In this document: positions 33,088-42,713 of the stretch, in pieces | How the letters are laid out: every line of letters begins with the position of its first letter | How positions within the stretch are numbered: position 1 is the first letter of the stretch | Origin: UBA12087 sp964370815 | GTDB taxonomy: Bacteria; Chloroflexota; Anaerolineae; Anaerolineales; Villigracilaceae | NCBI GenBank assembly: GCA_964370815.1 | Contig: CAYJKQ010000001.1 | Span: forward strand, 558,001 to 622,000 | Direction of reading: 5' to 3' | Length of the DNA: 64,000 nt | Position numbers and translations under genes: made by a program | The notes under the pieces: generated by a model | Told to the model about the DNA's origin: nothing | Databases searched by the model: none | The model's input: only the letters and a program-made list of their open reading frames with translations

Positions 33088-35538
33088 ATGAAAAAACTGA
33101 CAGAACTTTTCAAGAATATGGAATATGGTCCAGCCCCCGAATCTGCTGATGCCGTTAACACCTGGCTGCAGGAACACGATCACCGATTTGGATTGTTAAT
33201 AAACAATCAATGGGTGCATCCCACAAAAGCCAAAACATACAGCAGCTATAATCCCGCCACCGGTGAAATACTGGCAGAAACCACACAAGCCGGGCAGGCG
33301 GAGGTGGACCAGGCAGTAGCTGCCGCCCGCCAGGCATTCAGTGAATGGAGTAAAACTCCGGGAAATGTGCGCGCCAGGCACATGTATGCAATTGCCCGAA
33401 ATGTTCAGAAACATTCCCGTCTGCTGGCTGTGCTTGAATCCATGGATAATGGCAAACCCATCCGCGAATCCAGAGATATCGATGTACCCTTGCTGGCTCG
33501 CCACTTCTATTACTATGCCGGATGGGCACAACTCATGGAGACCGAGCTACGTGATTATCAAGCCGTCGGCGTGGTTGGGCAGATCATTCCCTGGAATTTT
33601 CCTTTGCTGATGCTAGCATGGAAGATAGCCCCAGCCATCGCTATGGGAAATACGATCGTACTGAAACCGGCTTCCAACACGCGCCTGAGTGCACTTCTCT
33701 TCGCAGAGATCGTTATGGAATCCGGGCTGCCAGCTGGTGTTGTGAATGTGATCACAGGCAGCAGCCAAGCTGGCTCCATGATCGTCACCCACCCGGATGT
33801 TGACAAGATCGCTTTTACCGGATCTACGGATGTGGGAAGGACTTTACGCCACCAGACGGCTGGCTCTGGGAAAAAACTATCCCTGGAATTGGGAGGTAAA
33901 TCACCCTTTGTTGTTTTCGATGATGCCGACCTGGACAGTGCCATTGAAGGTGTCATTGATGCCATCTGGTTCAACCAGGGGCAGGTATGTTGTGCCGGAT
34001 CACGTCTCCTTGTCCAGGAAAATATCTCCGAAATATTCATCCGCAAACTCAAAACTCGCATGGAACACATGCGTGTGGGTGACCCCCTCGATAAATGCAT
34101 CGATATGGGCGCGATAGTGGATAAATCCCAATGGGATACCATCGATTATTGGGTCAAGATGGGGATCAGTGAAGGCGGCGAACTCTTCCAGCCGGAAATT
34201 CCTTTGCCAGCCAAAGGTTTGTTCTACAAACCAACCTTGCTCTCCGGTATGGAGGCTTCAGCATCGACTGTACAGGAAGAGATCTTTGGACCGGTATTGG
34301 TTTCCCTTACTTTCCGCACTCCCTCCGAAGCAGTTGCCCTCGCCAACAATACCCGTTATGGCCTGGCAGCCAGCGTGTGGAGTGAAAATATTAACCTTGC
34401 ACTGGATGTAGCCAGCAAGATCAAAGCTGGATCTGTCTGGGTTAATTGCACCAATCTATTTGATGGCGCCTCAGGTTTTGGTGGCTACCGGGAATCAGGT
34501 TATGGCCGCGAAGGTGGCAGGGAAGGGTTGTTTGAATATCTCCGCCCAGCCTGGCAAGCACGGCCACACTCTGCTTTCCAGCCCCCTGCGCTGGATCAAC
34601 CTTTGCCCAATTGGGGAGATCACACCCCGGATCTCCCTGCGCCTTCATCCCGGGCTTCAGCGAATGGAAGAGATCTCCCGGCAATCGATCGTACATCAAA
34701 GATGTACATCGCTGGGAAACAGGTCCGTCCGGATGGAAATTACACGCATGCCATCCTGGATGCGAAGGGAAACCTGATCGGACAGGTGGGGGATGGAAAC
34801 CGGAAAGACATCCGTGATGCTGTAGAAGCAGCTCACGCTGCTCACACCGCAAAACCGGGTTGGGCGATGCGACATGGATACAACCGTTCTCAAATCCTAT
34901 ATTTCATGGCAGAAAATCTGGATGTCCGTAACCTGGAATTTGTCAATCGAATTATCAGCATGACAGGCTGCACCAGGAAAGCTGCCCAGAACGAAGTGGA
35001 CACCGCAGTTCAACGTCTTTTCACCTATGCAGCCTGGGCAGATAAATATGGCGGCAGCGTGCAGGAAACCACCTTGCGTGGTATCACTGTGGCGGTAAAT
35101 GAACCGGTCGGTGTGATCGGAATCGCCTGCCCGGATGAATTTCCATTGCTTGGTTTTATTTCTTTAATGGCTCCTGCCATTGCGCGCGGCAATACAATTG
35201 TCATTCTACCCAGCGAAAAATATCCCCTGAGCGCAACTGACCTTTACCAGGTGCTGGATACATCCGATGTTCCAGCAGGTGTCGTCAACATTATCACCGG
35301 AGACCGGAACCACCTGGTTAAAACTTTGGCGCAGCATGAGGATGTGGATTCGGTCTGGTATTTTGGTGGTGCAGAAGGCAGTTTCTACGTGGAATATGAA
35401 TCCGCTGCAAACATGAAGCGAACCTGGGTAGGCTATGGATTGCAACGCAACTGGCTTGATCATGAACAGGGTGAAGGACATGAATTTCTACACGAGGCAA
35501 CCCAGGTTAAGAATATCTGGGTTCCAACAGGCGAGTAG
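33088..35538 (+). CDS. ALDH16-type double-domain aldehyde dehydrogenase
   Basis: An 816-residue protein. Residues about 30-490 are a complete aldehyde dehydrogenase with GQIIPWNFPLLMLAWKIAPA, LELGGKSPF (general-base Glu) and the nucleophile in NQGQVCCAGSR. Residues about 545-800 repeat the N-terminal part of the fold (VGVIGIACPDEFPLLGF, APAIARGNTIVILPSE) but lack the catalytic Cys and Glu. This active-plus-inactive arrangement is that of ALDH16. It follows deoC closely, suggesting oxidation of acetaldehyde from deoxyribose breakdown. Confidence 0.88.
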   Translation: MKKLTELFKNMEYGPAPESADAVNTWLQEHDHRFGLLINNQWVHPTKAKTYSSYNPATGEILAETTQAGQAEVDQAVAAARQAFSEWSKTPGNVRARHMYAIARNVQKHSRLLAVLESMDNGKPIRESRDIDVPLLARHFYYYAGWAQLMETELRDYQAVGVVGQIIPWNFPLLMLAWKIAPAIAMGNTIVLKPASNTRLSALLFAEIVMESGLPAGVVNVITGSSQAGSMIVTHPDVDKIAFTGSTDVGRTLRHQTAGSGKKLSLELGGKSPFVVFDDADLDSAIEGVIDAIWFNQGQVCCAGSRLLVQENISEIFIRKLKTRMEHMRVGDPLDKCIDMGAIVDKSQWDTIDYWVKMGISEGGELFQPEIPLPAKGLFYKPTLLSGMEASASTVQEEIFGPVLVSLTFRTPSEAVALANNTRYGLAASVWSENINLALDVASKIKAGSVWVNCTNLFDGASGFGGYRESGYGREGGREGLFEYLRPAWQARPHSAFQPPALDQPLPNWGDHTPDLPAPSSRASANGRDLPAIDRTSKMYIAGKQVRPDGNYTHAILDAKGNLIGQVGDGNRKDIRDAVEAAHAAHTAKPGWAMRHGYNRSQILYFMAENLDVRNLEFVNRIISMTGCTRKAAQNEVDTAVQRLFTYAAWADKYGGSVQETTLRGITVAVNEPVGVIGIACPDEFPLLGFISLMAPAIARGNTIVILPSEKYPLSATDLYQVLDTSDVPAGVVNIITGDRNHLVKTLAQHEDVDSVWYFGGAEGSFYVEYESAANMKRTWVGYGLQRNWLDHEQGEGHEFLHEATQVKNIWVPTGE

Positions 35539-35610
35539 GGAATTCTTTCGAAATCTACACTTTGGAATAGATCAATAATCGTTACTACATATTAATTCGT
35601 AGAAGAAATC

Positions 35611-35643
35611 AAAAAAACATCTTGAAATTCAAGATGTTTTTTT
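35611..35643. terminator. Bidirectional terminator overlapping a stop codon
   Basis: AAACATCTTGAA and TTCAAGATGTTT form a near-perfect hairpin flanked by A's and T's. The stop codon of the minus-strand YbaK-like gene (35631-35629) lies inside it. Confidence 0.75.
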
Positions 35644-36138
35644 ATCACCGTCGTAAACGGATCTTTCACGGTTGGTCAGATTGACAACAAGCGCCTGGCT
35701 GGCTTGCACCAGGTTTTGCGGTGTCAGAAGGATCTCTTCACCCCACTGACCTGTTCCCACCCCGAGAATCGTCTCTTGCAACAGGGATGCTTCCAAAAAA
35801 CTTCCGAAACCTTCCGGCTGCCAATGAAATGGTGGGATCGAACCGATCGCATATCCGCATGTCTTAATTACAAGCTCAGGAGAAGCCAAGCGAATATTAC
35901 GTGATCCAAGTGCTTTTTTCAGATGTCCTGAAATTGCATTCTGGTCACCTCCAAGCATCACCATTACACATTCACCGGTATCCATTTCAAAGATCAAGGT
36001 TTTCACCATCTGGCGCTCACGGAAACCAAGTGCCCGGGCAACATAGGCTGCGCCTTTTTCTGTTGAAACAGGGAAGGAACGCCTGTCATAAGGAATCCCC
36101 AACTGATCCAGGAATTGATGGGCTGGCAAAAAGGTCAA
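35629..36138 (-). CDS. YbaK/EbsC-family aminoacyl-tRNA deacylase
   Basis: A 169-residue YbaK-domain protein that hydrolyses mischarged tRNA, as Cys-tRNA(Pro) deacylase does. Family pieces are GAAYVARALGF, QMVKTLIFE, LGGDQNAISGHLKKALG and GYAIGSIPPF. The start appears to be TTG, just after GAGAAG; no nearby ATG gives a full domain. It is the last gene of the dipeptidase, membrane protein, YbaK group, and its stop falls within the terminator hairpin. Confidence 0.87.
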   Translation of the reverse strand: MTFLPAHQFLDQLGIPYDRRSFPVSTEKGAAYVARALGFRERQMVKTLIFEMDTGECVMVMLGGDQNAISGHLKKALGSRNIRLASPELVIKTCGYAIGSIPPFHWQPEGFGSFLEASLLQETILGVGTGQWGEEILLTPQNLVQASQALVVNLTNRERSVYDGDKKTS

Positions 36139-36146
36139 TTCTTCTC

Positions 36147-36668
36147 TTACCCTGAAAGTTCCGTTGATTCGCGGGTTGAATTGCTATATGGCTCTTTTGT
36201 ACCCATTTTTTGGTATGGAATTAAGAGTAAAAATCCGATGGCGATGACAGCTTCTCCAATTTGCACCCCAAAAGACTGTAAATTTCCAAAAAAAGGCACT
36301 TGCGGAAGAGTTTGAGTACCCATCCCGAAAACATCCGCCATACCTGAAAAAACAGCTATTACATACCCCATGCTCACCAAGCGCATTCCTATATCCGCTG
36401 CGATCGTTCGTGTGGAGTTTCTCCAAAAAGCCATCAGGCTTATATAACCACCAAAAGATATCAAAGCCAACCCAAACAGAAATACAGCGATCTGAATGAA
36501 ACCAACCACGACGCTCCGATCCCATCCGAATAAGGCAGGTCGTGCGCCAACCATGAAGATAAACAATCCTACCAGGGTCACGAGCAATCCAAATCGGATC
36601 TGGCGGGGAAGCATCTTAGGTAACACCGGTTTTGATCGGATCGGAGTAACGTTTTCGTCTGAGATCAT
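36147..36668 (-). CDS. Four-helix membrane protein of unknown function
   Basis: A 173-residue protein with a basic N-terminus and four hydrophobic segments (about 26-45, 54-78, 93-112, 133-152). No family recognised. Its ATG overlaps the dipeptidase stop in ATGA, and it ends eight bases before the YbaK-like gene, so it is part of that operon. Confidence 0.7.
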   Translation of the reverse strand: MISDENVTPIRSKPVLPKMLPRQIRFGLLVTLVGLFIFMVGARPALFGWDRSVVVGFIQIAVFLFGLALISFGGYISLMAFWRNSTRTIAADIGMRLVSMGYVIAVFSGMADVFGMGTQTLPQVPFFGNLQSFGVQIGEAVIAIGFLLLIPYQKMGTKEPYSNSTRESTELSG

Positions 36669-37750
36669 AAGGGTAAATTCTCCTTAAGGAATCTTTGCCA
36701 GTTCTTTCCCATGATAGCCTCAACGTCAGAATTTGTATAGCCACGTGAAGTCAGGATCGTTTCCAGTTTTTGTAGATCGGCAATTGTGTCTACATCGGCT
36801 GGCGCACACTCCAAACCAAAGCCCCCATCAAAATCCGTTCCGATGCCAACGTGCTGGGCATCCCCTGCCAGCTGACAGATAGTATCAATGTGAGCTACAA
36901 ACAAGGATTCGAGCGTCAGTCCATCCCGACTTTCAGATGGAACCCAACCATTCTTCAAGAATGGAAGGACTGGCATGACACCGATTATTCCGTCACGTGC
37001 GATCGTTTTCCTGATGACATCATCCGTCAACATCCGGTTGCCCGCATAATTTTCCAATAAAGAAGCTGCATTGGCATGGCTGGCAATGATCGTACCCGGA
37101 TAATCATCGAGAGCTTGCCTGGCAGCCAATTCATCCATGTGGCTGATATCCAGCGTCATCCCGATTTCAGCCATACCTGCCAACAAGTCACGCCCATCTT
37201 CTGTGAGTGGACCAGGTTCATGCGTTCCTCCACAGAAACGGGTTCCAGTCCAGGCTGGACCAATGATCCGTACCCCATCCTCCCACCACTCTTCCAATTC
37301 AGACGGTTTGCGGACACCCTCTGCACCTTCCATTAGCACCAACATACCTACTGGATGATCATTCTGATTTCCAGTCCAATGAGTCAATACCTCATCCAGA
37401 TCTTTTGAAGTCATGATCAGTCGAAATTTGTCAGGATGCTTGTCTGCCAACCTGTGGTAGACATCCAACTGTGAACGATAGCAACGATAAGCCTCATTAA
37501 AATCTTTATAGGCCTGAGAATCCCAATCCCCCATTTTTTTTCGCTGGGGAGTGGCAAACAGGGTCGTAAATATCACAGCTACCCGTCCGCGTTGATAGTC
37601 CTCCCAACCCAACAATGTATTACCATTATGGGTTACATTCTGCCCCCCTGCTTCTATTCTGCGCGTTTCAGCTGCAGATCGTGTGTAGTCGCGATCAAGC
37701 GCCATGATGTTCCAGGCAAGGTCTTCGTGTCCATCAATGATAATTGGCAT
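36665..37750 (-). CDS. Membrane-dipeptidase (renal dipeptidase) family peptidase
   Basis: A 361-residue zinc peptidase of the M19 family. Metal and substrate residues are seen in IIDGHEDLAWN near the N-terminus, LMEGAEGVRKPSELEEWW, LDISHMDE, IIASHANAASL and VGIGTDFDGGFG. It has no signal peptide, so it is probably cytoplasmic, cleaving dipeptides including D-containing ones. It is the first gene after the ribosomal protein S1 terminator. Confidence 0.9.
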   Translation of the reverse strand: MPIIIDGHEDLAWNIMALDRDYTRSAAETRRIEAGGQNVTHNGNTLLGWEDYQRGRVAVIFTTLFATPQRKKMGDWDSQAYKDFNEAYRCYRSQLDVYHRLADKHPDKFRLIMTSKDLDEVLTHWTGNQNDHPVGMLVLMEGAEGVRKPSELEEWWEDGVRIIGPAWTGTRFCGGTHEPGPLTEDGRDLLAGMAEIGMTLDISHMDELAARQALDDYPGTIIASHANAASLLENYAGNRMLTDDVIRKTIARDGIIGVMPVLPFLKNGWVPSESRDGLTLESLFVAHIDTICQLAGDAQHVGIGTDFDGGFGLECAPADVDTIADLQKLETILTSRGYTNSDVEAIMGKNWQRFLKENLPL

Positions 37751-37765
37751 CGTTTCTCAAATAAG

Positions 37766-37791
37766 AGAGCGCACCTGATTGGGTGCGCTCT
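37766..37791 (-). terminator. Terminator of the S1 gene
   Basis: A perfect 10-bp stem AGAGCGCACC/GGTGCGCTCT with a six-base loop, 14 bases past the stop at 37805, followed on the minus strand by CTTATTTG. It also lies in the leader of the dipeptidase gene. Confidence 0.65.
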
Positions 37792-37804
37792 GGAAAGATC
37801 AGGC

Positions 37805-39271
37805 TTATTCTTCAGCCTCGAGCTCGGGCTCGGGTTCAATTTTGAGGTCAGCCTTCGGTTTGGCTGCCTTTTTCACTTTGACTGGTTTCTTTGGGATAAC
37901 TACCACATCAACTTCTTCTGCAATTTCAGTCTCAGTTTCAGATTCGTCTTTTGCTTTTGGTTTGGCTTTGGATTTAGCCTTTGTTGAGGTTTTAACCTTT
38001 GTCTTGGTCTTTTCTTCAGGTTCGAGCATGGTTTCTATTTCGAGTTCCGGAATGTCATCCAGGCTCATATCCAGTTCAAAGGCTGCCAAATCCTGGTCTT
38101 TAAAAGCTCCAGAATCCACCTTGCGCAGGCTTAAGCCGATTCGGCGCTGATCCGAATCGATGCGGATTATCCGCAGGGTTAAGATTTCGCCTTCTTTCAA
38201 CCGCTCTTTTGGATGTTCAATGCGGGTTTCGCTGATCTCGGAAATATGGATCAAGCCTTCCACATCACTTTCCAGGCGGGCAAAGGCACCAAACTTGGTA
38301 AGGCGTGTGATCTCACCTTCCACCAGCTGTCCAACTTCAAATTGCTCAATCCGTTTTGACCAGGGATCCTCAGTTAAGGCTCGAATTGAAAGACCGATGC
38401 GCTTCTTTTCCCGATCTATGCTAATGATCTTGACGGTAACTTCCTGCCCTATTTCGAGAACTTCGCTGGAGTGTTGAACCCGTTCCCAGGATAATTCAGA
38501 TAAATGCACCAACCCGTCTGCACCATTTATGTTAACAAAAGCTCCAAAATCTGCCAGGCTTGTAACGCGGCCTGTGCGAATTTCGCCTTCCTGCAATTCG
38601 TCTATTATCCGTTCTTTCAAGGATTGGCGGGTTTCCGTATTGGCTGCACGCTCCGAGAGGATCAGCCGGCGACGTGATCGGTCAACTTCAATTACACGAA
38701 CTGTAATGGGTTCGCCCAGCATTTTTGACCAGCGCTGCTCGGGGGTATCTCCGGTTGCTGTCATACGGCGGGTCATACTAATCTGGGATGAAGGCACAAA
38801 ACCTCTTAAACCATGAACAGGTACGATCAATCCACCTTTATTGAATCCATCGACCTCACCTTCGAAAACATCGTCCGTGTCCAACATTTTTTCGACGATT
38901 TCCCATCCCATTTGTTCCTGGGCACGAGTAAAGGAAAGTACAACATTTCCGTTTGAATCTTCAGGAGAAACAACATAAACCGAAATTTCATCACCTATTG
39001 CGAAGGCTTCCCGATCAGCAGTTGTGATTTGTTCCAATTCCCGACCACTGATAACGCCTTCCGATTTTGCACCAACACTTACTAGGATCTGGTTTGAACC
39101 GAGACTGGCAATTACACCAGTTCGAATTTCTCCAGCCTGGGGAAAATCCAAAGCCAGACCTTCTTGCAGAAGCAAGGTTTCCATGTTGATCGTACCGCTG
39201 TTGCTGTTGTCGACCTGAGGGTTGCTCTCGGGCAAATCCCCCTGCCCAATTTGAGCATTATTTTCTTCCAT
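37805..39271 (-). CDS. rpsA: Ribosomal protein S1 (four S1 domains, charged tail)
   Basis: A 488-residue protein with four S1 RNA-binding domains at about 43-115, 125-205, 220-292 and 308-380; domains 3 and 4 are the most typical (DFGAFVNINGADGLVHLSEL, KFGAFARLESDVEGLIHISE). S1 helps mRNA bind the 30S subunit. After residue 395 the protein is low-complexity, alternating Lys/Ala and Glu stretches, which is not part of the S1 fold. It is a single gene with its own terminator. Confidence 0.9.
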   Translation of the reverse strand: MEENNAQIGQGDLPESNPQVDNSNSGTINMETLLLQEGLALDFPQAGEIRTGVIASLGSNQILVSVGAKSEGVISGRELEQITTADREAFAIGDEISVYVVSPEDSNGNVVLSFTRAQEQMGWEIVEKMLDTDDVFEGEVDGFNKGGLIVPVHGLRGFVPSSQISMTRRMTATGDTPEQRWSKMLGEPITVRVIEVDRSRRRLILSERAANTETRQSLKERIIDELQEGEIRTGRVTSLADFGAFVNINGADGLVHLSELSWERVQHSSEVLEIGQEVTVKIISIDREKKRIGLSIRALTEDPWSKRIEQFEVGQLVEGEITRLTKFGAFARLESDVEGLIHISEISETRIEHPKERLKEGEILTLRIIRIDSDQRRIGLSLRKVDSGAFKDQDLAAFELDMSLDDIPELEIETMLEPEEKTKTKVKTSTKAKSKAKPKAKDESETETEIAEEVDVVVIPKKPVKVKKAAKPKADLKIEPEPELEAEE

Positions 39272-39444
39272 ATTATGATTGACTCCAACTTTAAAAATTT
39301 ATCCTAGAATTATAAAGGTTAATCCATTACTTGGCAACCCTTACATTAATATTAAAATTAGATTAATTTCTAATTGCCAGCCCCCAATCACTTAAATTTC
39401 ACTTAAAATACCTCCGAAATTCCCCATCTTTGCTCAAAGCGCGT

Positions 39445-39450
39445 TATAAT
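39445..39450 (+). promoter_or_regulatory. -10 box (TATAAT) of the chelatase gene
   Basis: TATAAT lies 15 bases before the ATG at 39466, with GGAG in between. No good -35 is seen. Confidence 0.4.
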
Positions 39451-39465
39451 GCCCCCGGAGAATCC

Positions 39466-41525
39466 ATGCCAACAATTTACCCATTCACAGCAATCGTAGG
39501 ACAGGAACGTATGCGGCGGGCATTGATCTTGAATGCTGTTGATCCACGCATCGGGGGTGTATTGATCCGCGGTGAACGCGGTACTGCCAAATCAACTGCA
39601 GCTCGAGCTCTTGCAGCACTGCTTCCCAGTGTTCGAGTCGTTAAAGACTGCCGTTTCGGATGCGATCCCGACCAGCCCATTACCTGGTGCACTGAATGCC
39701 GCGAGCGCTCCTCAAGCGACCCGACACTACCAACTGCGTCCCGCCTGACATCGTTTGTGAACCTGCCGGTATCTGCCACCGAAGACCGGGTTGTTGGTAC
39801 TTTGGATATTGAACAAGCCATACAAAAGGGTGAAAGACACTTTGAGCCCGGAGTCCTGGCAGCAGCCAATCGTGGCTTATTATATATCGATGAGGTCAAT
39901 CTTCTCGATGACCATGTCGTCGATCTCCTGCTTGATTCTGCTGCCATGGGAATGAATATCGTTGAAAGGGAGGGCATCTCCTTTACACATCCTTCCCGCT
40001 TCATTCTGGTAGGGACGATGAACCCGGAAGAAGGCGATCTGCGTCCCCAACTTCTGGATCGGTTTGCACTCTCGGTTGAGATCACCGGGATTCGTAATGC
40101 CCGTGACCGTGTCCTCATCATGGAACGCAACTTGAGCTATGAAGCAGATCCGGAAGAGTTCCGAAAGAGTTGGCTGAAATCTGAAGATGAATTAACACAA
40201 AAGATCAGTATTGCACGAGAGCTGGTCAGTAAAGTCACCTATACACAGCGCGACCTGCTGTCCATTGCGGCTTTGACTTCATCCCTGAATGTTGATGGAC
40301 ACCGCGCCGATCTGGTGATCCTTAAAACATCCCGGGCTCATGCTGCTTTTGAAGGCCGGACTTCCATTACAGACCGGGACATAGCCCTGGCTGCTGAATT
40401 GGCTCTGCCACATCGCATCAAGCGCGGTCCCTTTCATCAATCTGAAATTACTCCCGATCAGCTTCAGGAACGAATCGAACAGTTACAAGGTTCAACCGAC
40501 CAGAGTGAAATCTCAGAAGACGAGGCACCAGATACTGATCCTGAAAACCAAAAAAAAAAGTAATCTCTGAAACTGCTGAACAGGAAACCACAGATAAAGC
40601 CATTCCTGAACCCGGAGGACAAGCTGTTTTTGATAAGCATGATGCGCACTGGTGGGATGGTGGTCAGAAAGTGAAAATAGGTGAAACATTTGAGCCAAGA
40701 AAACTTAACACTCCCCTCGATAAACTGACCCGAAGGCATTCTGGAAGACGTTCACAGACCCACACCAAGCGCAAGCGTGGACGTTATATTCAATCCCAGC
40801 CTGCCAATGGGAAAACAGACGATCTTGCCTTTGATGCCACCTTGAGAGCAGCAGCACCGTTTCAAAACCGACGTTTTGAACAGCGCAAACGCATTGCTTT
40901 TGCTATCCAACCGATGGATTTCCAGAGAAAAGTCCGTGTAAAGAAAGTATCCAATCTCATTCTCTTTCTGGTGGATGCCTCCTGGTCCATGGCAGTCGCC
41001 GAGCGCATGGCAGCCACAAAAGGCGCAATCCTGTCGCTGCTGACGGATGCGTACCAGCGCCGCGACAGGGTTGGCTTGATCGTTTTTCAGAAAGATCGAG
41101 CAACTTTGATCCTGCCTCCCACAGCTTCTGTCCGGATGGCACAACGTGCCCTGGTGGATATCCCGGTTGGTGGAAAGACCCCCCTTTCCGCAGGTTTACT
41201 TATGGCTTATGATGTCTTACGCCATGAAGGAACTCTTCATCCGGATGTTGAACCTCTTTTGATGGTGCTGACAGATGGCGCAGGTAACGTATCCATCGGA
41301 CCACAGCCTCCACAGGAAGAAGCCTATCAGATATCTGAACAGATCGCAAACCATAATTATCGCAGTGTGGTTATCAATATGGAACATGCCTCATTTGACC
41401 AGGGATTGGCGCAATCTTTAGCAGATCACCTCATGGCTCCATGTTATTCATTGACAGAATTAAAAGCCGAAAATCTTTATCACACCGTCAAACAGGAAAT
41501 GAACGAAACCAGGAAACAATCCTAA
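39466..41525 (+). CDS. Mg/Co-chelatase-type AAA+ and VWA protein, joined by a putative -1 frameshift
   Basis: The first frame (39466-40563) is a ChlI/BchI-like AAA+ ATPase with Walker A GERGTAKSTAARAL and Walker B LLYIDEVNLL. The second (open from about 40560 to 41525) is a ChlD-like part with a basic linker and a VWA domain (LVDASWSM MIDAS). In related bacteria these are one protein of about 650-690 residues. The first frame stops just after an A10 run ending in A AAA AAG (40554-40560); a -1 slip there continues directly as VISETAEQ... into the second frame and gives 686 residues. The second part has no good start of its own. It probably works as a cobalt- or magnesium-chelatase subunit pair. 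Confidence 0.85.
40550..40608 (+). other. Putative -1 ribosomal frameshift site
   Basis: A10 (40550-40559) and G 40560 contain the heptamer A AAA AAG in the correct zero frame, with TAA right behind at 40561. Downstream, CAGGAA (40581-40586) can pair with TTCCTG (40603-40608), a weak stem. No strong internal Shine-Dalgarno sequence is seen 10-15 bases upstream; the closest is GAGG near 40522. Confidence 0.7.
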
Positions 41526-41529
41526 ACCT

Positions 41530-42132
41530 ATGAGTTATCGTATTGGTATTTTTGGAGGTACATTCGACCCGCCTCATATCGGACACCTGATCCTGGCTGG
41601 CGAGGCAGAAGGATTTCTGCAGCTCGATCGCCTGCTCTGGCTTCTGACCCCTGATCCGCCACATAAGCTGGGTCAGTCACTGGCTGGTTTGGAACATCGC
41701 CAGGCTATGCTTGAATTGTGCTTGGCGAATAACCCAAACTTCGAACTGTCTCGTTTGGATATTGACCGCCCGGGACCTCATTATGCAGTGGATACAATGG
41801 AGATTCTGGCTTCTCAACACCCAACAGCAGAGCTGGTGTATGTTATGGGTGGAGATTCATTAAGAGACCTGCCGACCTGGCACAAACCTAAGGAATTTGT
41901 TCTGTCCTGTCATTCATTGGGAGTCATGCGCAGACCGGGGGACTTGATCGATCTGAAAGAGCTTGAAAAAGAAATTCCAGGCATAAGATCAAAAGTTTGT
42001 TTTATGGATTCCCCTTTATTAGGTATTTCTTCACGCGAGATCCGGCAACGGATAATCGAAAACAAGCCCTTCCAATATTATGTGACAAATTCTGTATTTA
42101 ATTATATTGAAGAGCATCAACTCTATCATTGA
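41530..42132 (+). CDS. nadD: Nicotinate-nucleotide adenylyltransferase
   Basis: A 200-residue nucleotidyltransferase for NAD synthesis. It has the N-terminal GGTFDPPHIGHL motif, a middle MGGDSLRDLPTWHKP and the C-terminal ISSREIRQRI, all diagnostic. It starts four bases after the chelatase stop, so the two are co-transcribed; the usual neighbour rsfS is not in view. Confidence 0.94.
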   Translation: MSYRIGIFGGTFDPPHIGHLILAGEAEGFLQLDRLLWLLTPDPPHKLGQSLAGLEHRQAMLELCLANNPNFELSRLDIDRPGPHYAVDTMEILASQHPTAELVYVMGGDSLRDLPTWHKPKEFVLSCHSLGVMRRPGDLIDLKELEKEIPGIRSKVCFMDSPLLGISSREIRQRIIENKPFQYYVTNSVFNYIEEHQLYH

Positions 42133-42269
42133 ATGGGACACAAAATTAAGGAGATCTCTCCAAGAGTTCAAAAATGATTTTTTCTGTTAAATGGAATAAT
42201 AGAAATTGTCCGCCCTAGTACAAACAGGGGAATCAAATTATTTGCTTAATCTTGTCATAATTATGATTT

Positions 42270-42593
42270 TCAGCCCAATGCGTCTCCAGTGTATGGAGAA
42301 GAAGCATTTTGGACAAATTTTAAAGCATCATGCGCCAAGTTCGAACCGCGGCTGGCAATTAACCCTGTAAAGACGATCCCGATATAATGGTTGATCACTG
42401 GATCTTTCACATAAAGGGGTAAATTCGCCATCTTAAACAAATCAACTTCCAAGAGAAAGCAAATGCCAATACCAGCGATTAATGCAATAAATGCATCTTT
42501 GTTCCAACCTTTTTCTTTATCATATATTGGCTTGATAGTCTGGATGATTGATTCCACCAAAAATGCAACCAGCAATAATTGATTAAACTCCAT
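42270..42593 (-). CDS. Small holin-like membrane protein
   Basis: A 107-residue protein with hydrophobic segments at about 5-20, 33-52 and 70-85, and a conserved-looking GIVFTGLIASRGSNLAHD. Length and layout recall phage-holin or DUF families, but no lysin or phage gene is near. It stands alone, convergent to nadD. Confidence 0.6.
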   Translation of the reverse strand: MEFNQLLLVAFLVESIIQTIKPIYDKEKGWNKDAFIALIAGIGICFLLEVDLFKMANLPLYVKDPVINHYIGIVFTGLIASRGSNLAHDALKFVQNASSPYTGDALG

Positions 42594-42713
42594 GAAATTT
42601 CTCCTTTATCGCAATATAATACTTATTGTACGGATATTTTGAATGAAACGCTACCATATTAAGAACCCAATATATTTACATTTCCATGCATCAAATTGAT
42701 GTATTCGAATTGG

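Noticed and set aside
33558..34142. Long antisense frame (194 codons) within the aldehyde dehydrogenase gene
   Set aside because: The sense strand encodes a clear, fully conserved enzyme; the antisense product has no recognisable motif and biased composition.
39477..40130. Long antisense frame (217 codons) within the chelatase gene
   Set aside because: Shadow of the AAA+ coding sequence; Arg/Ser-rich composition typical of reverse-strand frames.
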